A stretch of 64,000 nucleotides of DNA from positions 64,515-128,514 of the forward strand of contig JAGABT010000001.1 in NCBI GenBank assembly GCA_017614505.1. Reading direction: 5' to 3'. The position numbers and the translations under genes were made by a program. Below, in pieces: positions 58,914-64,000 of the stretch (its first letter is position 1; each line of letters begins with the position of its first letter). Source of the stretch: Selenomonadaceae bacterium (GTDB lineage: Bacteria > Bacillota > Negativicutes > Selenomonadales > Selenomonadaceae). The notes under the pieces were generated by a model, which worked only from the letters and a program-made list of their open reading frames with translations, was not told the DNA's origin and made no database searches.

Positions 58914-59051
58914 TATCAGCATTTTTTGTTTCAGCATTTCTTGTTTCAGCATTTCTTTTAAAAAAAGAAACGCTGGCAAAGAAAATGGGCCGCATAGGTC
59001 GCTTCCGGCGACCTGTGACGGCCCGCGCCCCATCCATGGGGCGCTTCTTTT
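58914..59051 (+). repeat. Structured intergenic repeat, copy D, with 15-bp tandem units
   Basis: Three 15-bp units (58914-58928, 58929-58943, 58944-58958; core TCAGCATTTCTT) lead into H1, CAGC-TTTCTTTT (58947-58959) with AAAGAAA-GCTG (ending 58975). Linker GCAAAGAAAATG follows. H2: GGGCCG (58987) with CGGCCC (59019), inner GGTCGC/GCGACC (58997, 59008), loop TTCCG. H3: GCGCCCC (59025-59031), loop ATCCAT, GGGGCGC (59038-59044), then TTCTTTTTTT. It fills the gap between the convergent ROK and AGCS genes; H3 plus T-tract resembles a terminator of the ROK gene. Confidence 0.87.
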
Positions 59052-59062
59052 TTTGCTTAAAG

Positions 59063-60490
59063 TTACTGCTTGCCGTCAGATTGCCACTGGTAGTCGACTT
59101 CAATTCCCTGCCGTTCCTTCTCAACAACTTCGCGCTGGTAGTGGAAACATTCCTCAGCGATTTTGTTATTCAGGATCAGCAGGCACAAAAGATTTGGTAT
59201 CGCCATCAAGCCATTCATCGTGTCGGAGAAATTCCATACAACGTCGAGCGTCTGCGTGGCGCCAATGAAGGTTATGCAGCTGAACAGGAAGCGGTAGGCG
59301 TAAATCACGGGGCGGGCACTCACGAGATATTCCAGCGATTTTTCGCCGTAGTATTCCCAGCCGAGAATCGTACTGAACGCGAACAGCGCAAGGCTGACGG
59401 AAACGATATACTTCGCCCATTCGCCAAAAACCGTGCTGAACGCCAGAATCGTCAGCTGCGCGCCGGAAACGAGTTTGCCGGTTTCAATGTCAACCGCGCC
59501 TAGCATGCCGGAGCTGGCGATAACAAGACCGGTGAGCATACAGATAATCATTGTGTCGAAGAACGTGCCGGTCATGTTGACGTAGCCCTGACGCGAGGCG
59601 TGGTCAGTGCGCGCTGCCGCCGCCGCGATTGGCGCAGAACCTAAGCCGGCTTCGTTGGAGAAAACGCCGCGCGCTACGCCCCAGCGCATTGCCGTGAGCA
59701 TCGTCGCTACGATTGAGCCGCCGACGCCGCCCGCAACCGCTTCGGTCGAGAACGCCATATTAATCATTGTCATCAAGCCCGCCGGTACGTTTTCAAAGTT
59801 CACGAAAATTACTATCGCCGTGACGACAAGGTAGAACGCCGCCATTGCCGGAACGATTATGCTGGAAACTTTGCCGATAGAGTGGACGCCGCGCATTAAA
59901 ACTGCCAGCGAGCAGACTACCAGAATCGCGCCGGTTATCCACGTCGGCATATCGAAACTCGTAGCGAAAGCCGCGCTGATTGAATTCGCCTGCGTCATGT
60001 TGCCGATACCGAAGGACGAGCATACCGCGAAGAATGCGAACAAGCCCGCCATAATTTTCCCAAAAGTGCCGCCGATACCGTTTTTCATCGCGTACATTGG
60101 TCCGCCAGCCATTTCGCCGACGGAATTTTGTTCGCGGTACTTGACGGCCAGCACCGATTCGCCGTACTTCGTCGACAGACCGAACGCCGCGCTTATCCAC
60201 ATCCAGACGATTGCGCCAGGTCCGCCGAGTACCATTGCCGTCGCAACGCCGACGATATTGCCTGTGCCGACCGTCGCGGAAAGCGCCGTCATCAGCGACT
60301 GGAATGGCGACAGGTCGCCTTCGTGCTTCTGCTTGGTTTGCGTTATCATTTTTACTGCGTACCACAGATTTATCCACGGCAGGAATTTCAGCCGGAACGT
60401 CAGAAATATGCCTGTGCCAACCAGCAGCGCCAGCATCACCGGTCCCCAGACAAAGTTATTCACGTCGTTTAGCAGCTGTTCCAAATCCAT
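59063..60490 (-). CDS. AGCS-family sodium:alanine/glycine symporter
   Basis: 475 residues from ATG 60490, preferred over ATG 60496 because GGGAGG is seven bases upstream. About ten to eleven membrane segments and the family motifs PFQSLMTALSATVGTGNIVGVA, GPGAIVWMWISAAFG, AMRWGVARGVFSNEAGLGSAPIAAAAA and TVFGEW. It imports alanine or glycine with sodium. Single gene; its 3' end abuts repeat copy D. Confidence 0.94.
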   Translation of the reverse strand: MDLEQLLNDVNNFVWGPVMLALLVGTGIFLTFRLKFLPWINLWYAVKMITQTKQKHEGDLSPFQSLMTALSATVGTGNIVGVATAMVLGGPGAIVWMWISAAFGLSTKYGESVLAVKYREQNSVGEMAGGPMYAMKNGIGGTFGKIMAGLFAFFAVCSSFGIGNMTQANSISAAFATSFDMPTWITGAILVVCSLAVLMRGVHSIGKVSSIIVPAMAAFYLVVTAIVIFVNFENVPAGLMTMINMAFSTEAVAGGVGGSIVATMLTAMRWGVARGVFSNEAGLGSAPIAAAAARTDHASRQGYVNMTGTFFDTMIICMLTGLVIASSGMLGAVDIETGKLVSGAQLTILAFSTVFGEWAKYIVSVSLALFAFSTILGWEYYGEKSLEYLVSARPVIYAYRFLFSCITFIGATQTLDVVWNFSDTMNGLMAIPNLLCLLILNNKIAEECFHYQREVVEKERQGIEVDYQWQSDGKQ

Positions 60491-60579
60491 TGTCATACCT
60501 CCCAAAAAATTGTGTAGTTTTAATTATATTAAAATGAATTTTCTATGTCAATTTCTGCGCCGTGAATACATTTCGACAA

Positions 60580-60614
60580 ATAAAAAATCCTGCAGCCGAA
60601 CTGGTTACAGGATT
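60580..60614 (-). terminator. Intrinsic terminator after trpB
   Basis: On the minus strand AATCCTG (60614-60608) pairs with CAGGATT (60592-60586), followed by TTTTTA. It ends the unknown gene-metG-trpB unit. Confidence 0.75.
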
Positions 60615-60635
60615 AAAATTTATGAGCGAAAAATT

Positions 60636-61862
60636 TCAGTCGAAGTCTGCAAAATCGTCGCCGTAGCCGTATTTTTCAATGACGTAATCGAGGTCTTTGT
60701 CGCCGCGCCCGCTGAGGTTGACGAGAATGGAGCCGCCGTCCATTTCCTTAGCTCTGCGCATGGCGTAGGCAACGGCGTGGGAACTCTCAAGCGCGGGGAT
60801 AATTCCTTCGTAGCGGCTGAGCTTGAAGAAAGCGTTGACGGCTTCGCGGTCGGTGGCGGATTCGTACTTGACGCGCCCCAGTTCGCGCAGGAATGCATGT
60901 TCGGGACCGACGCTCTGATAGTCAAGCCCGCTGGCGATTGAGTAAACCGGCGCGGGTTCGCCGTTTTCGTCCTTGAGCATAATCGAATTAAAGCCGTGCA
61001 TAACGCCTTCGGAGCCGTAAGTCATTGACGCCGCGTGGTCGCCGAGTTTCGTACCGCGCCCTAAAGGCTCGACGCCGACAATTTCAACGGGATCGTTTAT
61101 GAACGGCAGGAAAAAGCCGATAGAATTTGAGCCGCCGCCCACGCAGGCAGTGATAACGTCAGGCAGGAAGCCGGTCATTTCCTTGAACTGCGCGCGCGCC
61201 TCTTCGCCGACGACGTACTGGAAATCGCGAACCATCATCGGGAATGGGTGCGGACCAACCACGCTGCCAATCGCGTAGATTGTATCCTTGTAATTTTCCA
61301 GATAATCAGCAAAGGCGGCGTCGACTGCCTCTTTAAGCGTCTGCTGCCCTTCAGTGACGGAAACGACCTTTGTGCCGAGAACTTTCATGCGCGCGACGTT
61401 CGGCGCCTGCTTGGCAACGTCGACAGCGCCCATGTAAACCGTGCAGTCGAGCCCGAAAAATGCGGCGGCGGTTGCCACTGCCACGCCGTGCTGACCGGCG
61501 CCAGTTTCAGCGATAATGCGCTTTTTGCCCATGAATTTCGCCAGCAGACCTTCGCCCATGCAGTGGTTGAGTTTATGCGCGCCGGTGTGGTTCAAATCTT
61601 CGCGCTTGAGGTAAATCTGAGTTTTGCCGCCGAGCCTGCGGCTGAGAGTTTCGCAATGGTAAACCGGCGTCGGGCGTCCCTGAAATTCGCGGCGGATTCT
61701 GCGGAGTTCATTTATAAACTGCGACGAGTGGCAGATTGTCAGATAGGCGTCAGTAATATCCTTCATTGCCGGAACAAGCTGAGGCGGAAGATACGCGCCG
61801 CCGTACTTGCCAAAATAGCCGTCTTTCGTGGGATAATTCTTGAGGTACGTTGAGAAATCCAT
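60636..61862 (-). CDS. trpB: Tryptophan synthase beta chain
   Basis: 408 residues: PLP lysine Lys97 in [39 protein letters not shown] phosphate-binding loop, [10 protein letters not shown] and [10 protein letters not shown]. It joins indole and serine to make tryptophan. The alpha-subunit gene trpA and the rest of the trp operon are absent. It starts 13 bases after the metG stop, so it belongs to the metG unit; AGGAGG precedes the ATG. Confidence 0.95.
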   Translation of the reverse strand: MDFSTYLKNYPTKDGYFGKYGGAYLPPQLVPAMKDITDAYLTICHSSQFINELRRIRREFQGRPTPVYHCETLSRRLGGKTQIYLKREDLNHTGAHKLNHCMGEGLLAKFMGKKRIIAETGAGQHGVAVATAAAFFGLDCTVYMGAVDVAKQAPNVARMKVLGTKVVSVTEGQQTLKEAVDAAFADYLENYKDTIYAIGSVVGPHPFPMMVRDFQYVVGEEARAQFKEMTGFLPDVITACVGGGSNSIGFFLPFINDPVEIVGVEPLGRGTKLGDHAASMTYGSEGVMHGFNSIMLKDENGEPAPVYSIASGLDYQSVGPEHAFLRELGRVKYESATDREAVNAFFKLSRYEGIIPALESSHAVAYAMRRAKEMDGGSILVNLSGRGDKDLDYVIEKYGYGDDFADFD

Positions 61863-61875
61863 AAAAATCTTCCTC

Positions 61876-63414
61876 CTAAAGTTCTATGCGAGGGAAAAGC
61901 TGTTGCGGTTTGCCGACGCGGTGACCGGCTTCAAGCCTGCCAAAAATTTCTGCGTCAGTGAACTGGATTATATCAAAATTGTTATCAATTTGCAACTGCT
62001 CCAGAATTTTCCGCGCGGTCGAAGGCGTGAACGGCTCAATCAGAATTGCGATAATCCTCAGCGATTCAGCCAGATTGTACAGCACATTGGCGAGCGCCTG
62101 CGCCTGCGTCGAATCTTTAGCGAGTTTCCACGGCGCGGTTTCGTCGATGTACTTGTTGCAGCGGCTGATAAATTTCCACACGAGCTTAACGGCGTCGGAA
62201 ATTTTCATATCGTCCATGAGCGCGCGGTATTCCTTCGCAGTTGCAACGGCTTCAGCGCGAATTGATTCATCGAGTTCAGTCAAACCGGCAGTTTCGCGCA
62301 GTTCGCCGCCGTGGAATTTGTTAATCATGTTCAAAGTTCTGTGGAGCAGGTTGCCCAAATCGTTCGCCAAATCCGCGTTGATACGCTGAATGAGCGCATC
62401 GCGGTTGAAATTGCCGTCCTGCCCCAGAACAATTTCGCGCAGGAGAAAATATCTGATAGCGTCGGCGCTGAACTCATCGATTAAAAGCATTGGGTCGACG
62501 ACGTTGCCTTTGGACTTCGACATTTTGCCGCCGTTAATCACCAGCCAGCCGTGCCCGTAAACTTTTTTCGGCAGTTCAATTCCCAGCGCCATTAAAATGC
62601 AGCCCCAGATAATCGTGTGGAACCGCACAATTTCCTTGCCGACGAGGTGCAAATCTGCTGGCCAGAATTTTTTAAACCGCTCGGCGTCGTCCAAAAATCC
62701 AATCGGCGTGAGGTAGTTCGTCAGCGCGTCGAACCAGACGTAAATCACGTGCTTTTCGTCGCCAGGCACTGGTATTCCCCAGTCGAACGAAGTCCGCGAC
62801 ACGCACAAATCTTCCAGCCCCTGCTTAATGAAATTAATCATCTCGTTCCTGCGCGATTTCGGCTCCAGAAATTCTGGATTTTCCTCGATATGTTTCAGCA
62901 CGGCGTCTGCGTACTTCGACATTTTGAAAAAGTAAGCTTCCTCGGAAACTTTTTCAACAGGGCGGTGACAGTCGGGGCAGCAGCCATTTTCGTCAAGCTG
63001 AATTTCCGTCCAGTACGATTCGCAGGGCGTGCAGTAAAGCCCCGTGTACTCGCCCTTGTAAATGTCGCCGTTCTGCTGAATGCGGCGGAAAACTTCCTGC
63101 ACAACTTCATGGTGGCGCGGCTCCGAAGTGCGGATGAAATCGTCGTTGGAAATTTCCAGCCGCCGCCAAAGTTCCTTGAAACTGTCAACTATTTTATCAA
63201 CATATTCAATCGGCGTGACGCCCTGTGCTTCGGCTGTGCGCTGAATTTTCTGCCCGTGCTCGTCACTGCCGGTAAGGAAAAAAACTTCGTGACCAGTCAG
63301 CCTCTTGTAGCGCGCAACCGCGTCGGCAATCGTCGTGCAATACGCGTGCCCAATGTGCAGTTTCGCGCTCGGATAGTAAATTGGCGTCGTGATATAAAAT
63401 GGCGCTTTGCTCAT
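61876..63414 (-). CDS. metG: Methionyl-tRNA synthetase (without C-terminal tRNA-binding domain)
   Basis: 512 residues: class [10 protein letters not shown] (HIGH motif), zinc knuckle CTPCESYW and [10 protein letters not shown], and [15 protein letters not shown]. It charges tRNA-Met. Many Firmicutes MetG proteins carry an extra C-terminal OB-fold tRNA-binding domain (to ~650 residues); here the protein stops after the anticodon-binding domain. It follows an unknown gene by 18 bases and precedes trpB by 13. Confidence 0.95.
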   Translation of the reverse strand: MSKAPFYITTPIYYPSAKLHIGHAYCTTIADAVARYKRLTGHEVFFLTGSDEHGQKIQRTAEAQGVTPIEYVDKIVDSFKELWRRLEISNDDFIRTSEPRHHEVVQEVFRRIQQNGDIYKGEYTGLYCTPCESYWTEIQLDENGCCPDCHRPVEKVSEEAYFFKMSKYADAVLKHIEENPEFLEPKSRRNEMINFIKQGLEDLCVSRTSFDWGIPVPGDEKHVIYVWFDALTNYLTPIGFLDDAERFKKFWPADLHLVGKEIVRFHTIIWGCILMALGIELPKKVYGHGWLVINGGKMSKSKGNVVDPMLLIDEFSADAIRYFLLREIVLGQDGNFNRDALIQRINADLANDLGNLLHRTLNMINKFHGGELRETAGLTELDESIRAEAVATAKEYRALMDDMKISDAVKLVWKFISRCNKYIDETAPWKLAKDSTQAQALANVLYNLAESLRIIAILIEPFTPSTARKILEQLQIDNNFDIIQFTDAEIFGRLEAGHRVGKPQQLFPRIEL

Positions 63415-63432
63415 AAAAATCCCTTCCCAAAA

Positions 63433-63999
63433 TTATTTGTGCAGCCAGCGGAAACTCACCGGCAGCGCGTCCTTGTCCTTATCCTTCGCCTTCGGTTTTG
63501 ACGCAGGTATGCCGCTGAATGACGGTCTGATTCTCGGCGCCGCCGCTGACGCATTTGCACCTGTGCCGGACGCCGCCGCTGCCTTTTCAGCTTCCTCCGC
63601 CTCGATAAGTTCGGCGTAAACCGGCTTCTCGATAAATTTTTCCATTTCGGCTTTAATGCCCTGCGATTCGAGGAGGTTCGTGACGCGCGTGCGGAATTTC
63701 TGGTCAATCAGCCCGCGTTTTATGAAAGTCGCCACGTCTTTATCGTCCTCCGTCAGCGTGTAAACCGCGCCCTTGAAAAGTTTTTCGGCGACGTAATTTG
63801 AATCCTGGACGGACATTCCTATTTTGCGCGCGAAACGCACCATGTTTTGAATCGCCACGTAAGCAATGTACGAGTTCGCCGTGAGAAAATCCGCCAGCTG
63901 GTCGAGTTCCTTTTCGTTATCGACATTTATCACGTCGCCGCAGTTGTTCAGAATCAGCTGCGCAACGCTTTCCGCGCTCATCGACGCATTTTTACTCAT
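63433..63999 (-). CDS. Unknown protein upstream of metG
   Basis: 188 residues starting at ATG 63999, one base from the window edge, so its promoter lies outside and the start could be further upstream. The first ~135 residues are helical and charged (MSAESVAQLILNNCGDVIN, YIAYVAIQNMVRFARKIGM, EKLFKGAVYTLTEDDKDVATF); the last ~50 are an Ala/Pro/Lys-rich tail (GANASAAAPRIRPS, KPKAKDKDKDA). No motif recognised. First visible gene of the unit with metG and trpB. Confidence 0.75.
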   Translation of the reverse strand: MSKNASMSAESVAQLILNNCGDVINVDNEKELDQLADFLTANSYIAYVAIQNMVRFARKIGMSVQDSNYVAEKLFKGAVYTLTEDDKDVATFIKRGLIDQKFRTRVTNLLESQGIKAEMEKFIEKPVYAELIEAEEAEKAAAASGTGANASAAAPRIRPSFSGIPASKPKAKDKDKDALPVSFRWLHK

Positions 64000-64000
64000 A

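Noticed and set aside
58858..59127. 89-codon minus-strand open frame over repeat copy D
   Set aside because: Covers the repeat and the 3' ends of two real genes; protein is repeat-derived.

Overview
The window looks like a chromosomal segment of a diderm Firmicute, most likely a Negativicutes (Selenomonas-like) commensal. The basis is a mix of Firmicutes markers (WhiA, RNase J, a YacL-type PIN/TRAM protein, an LCP protein, ChW repeats, ECF-transporter ATPases) with outer-membrane features (an ADP-heptose type glycosyltransferase and a secretin). Coding density is high, many genes overlap by ATGA, TTG starts recur, and no gene-free stretch exceeds 300 bases. Taxonomy is inference; no rRNA is present.

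Layout. 1-3145: hybrid histidine kinase running off the left edge. 3.3-7.6 kb: tRNA-Ala, then a polyamine operon (SAM decarboxylase, arginine decarboxylase family, spermidine synthase, agmatinase). 7.5-13.4 kb (minus): a cell-surface operon of glucosaminidase-TPR, two paralogous hexapeptide acyltransferases, LCP protein and family 2 glycosyltransferase; the first acyltransferase is broken by a 12-G tract that looks phase-variable. 13.5-19.0 kb: RpiB/LacAB-like isomerase, pnp-serpin operon, thioesterase, heptosyltransferase. 19.1-26.2 kb: overlapping run of membrane protein, CofE-like ligase, C26 hydrolase, GH84 enzyme, secretin, sirohaem dehydrogenase and an Eco57I-like methyltransferase. 26.3-31.4 kb: Bro-N protein, a promoter-hairpin-terminator leader, hemA, and ecfA1/ecfA2 with a glycosyltransferase between them. 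31.5-35.5 kb: YbjN-like protein, GH32 enzyme with operator-like palindrome, tRNA-Pro, HNH protein and two ChW proteins.

35.6-45.3 kb is the least familiar region: YkvA protein, RHH regulator, Ser/Thr kinase, divergent HTH gene, then a tightly coupled minus-strand operon of a 1758-residue P-loop ATPase, a 344-residue unknown, a FtsH/SpoVK-like AAA+ ATPase and a cysteine-cluster protein. It is the best candidate for an undescribed system.

45.4-64 kb is mostly housekeeping: rfbD, cupin, YacL-like, orphan CheB, rnj-dnaE, two HAD phosphatases with a cyclase-family enzyme, whiA, half-size ChrA, ROK kinase, AGCS symporter, and an operon of an unknown protein, metG and trpB.

Four intergenic copies of one structured repeat (about 100-140 bp, three hairpins with conserved loops and compensatory stem changes) lie directly 3' of genes at 4.2, 46.6, 49.1 and 58.9 kb. 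They explain two apparent N-terminal gene extensions and are the clearest unexplained sequence pattern here.
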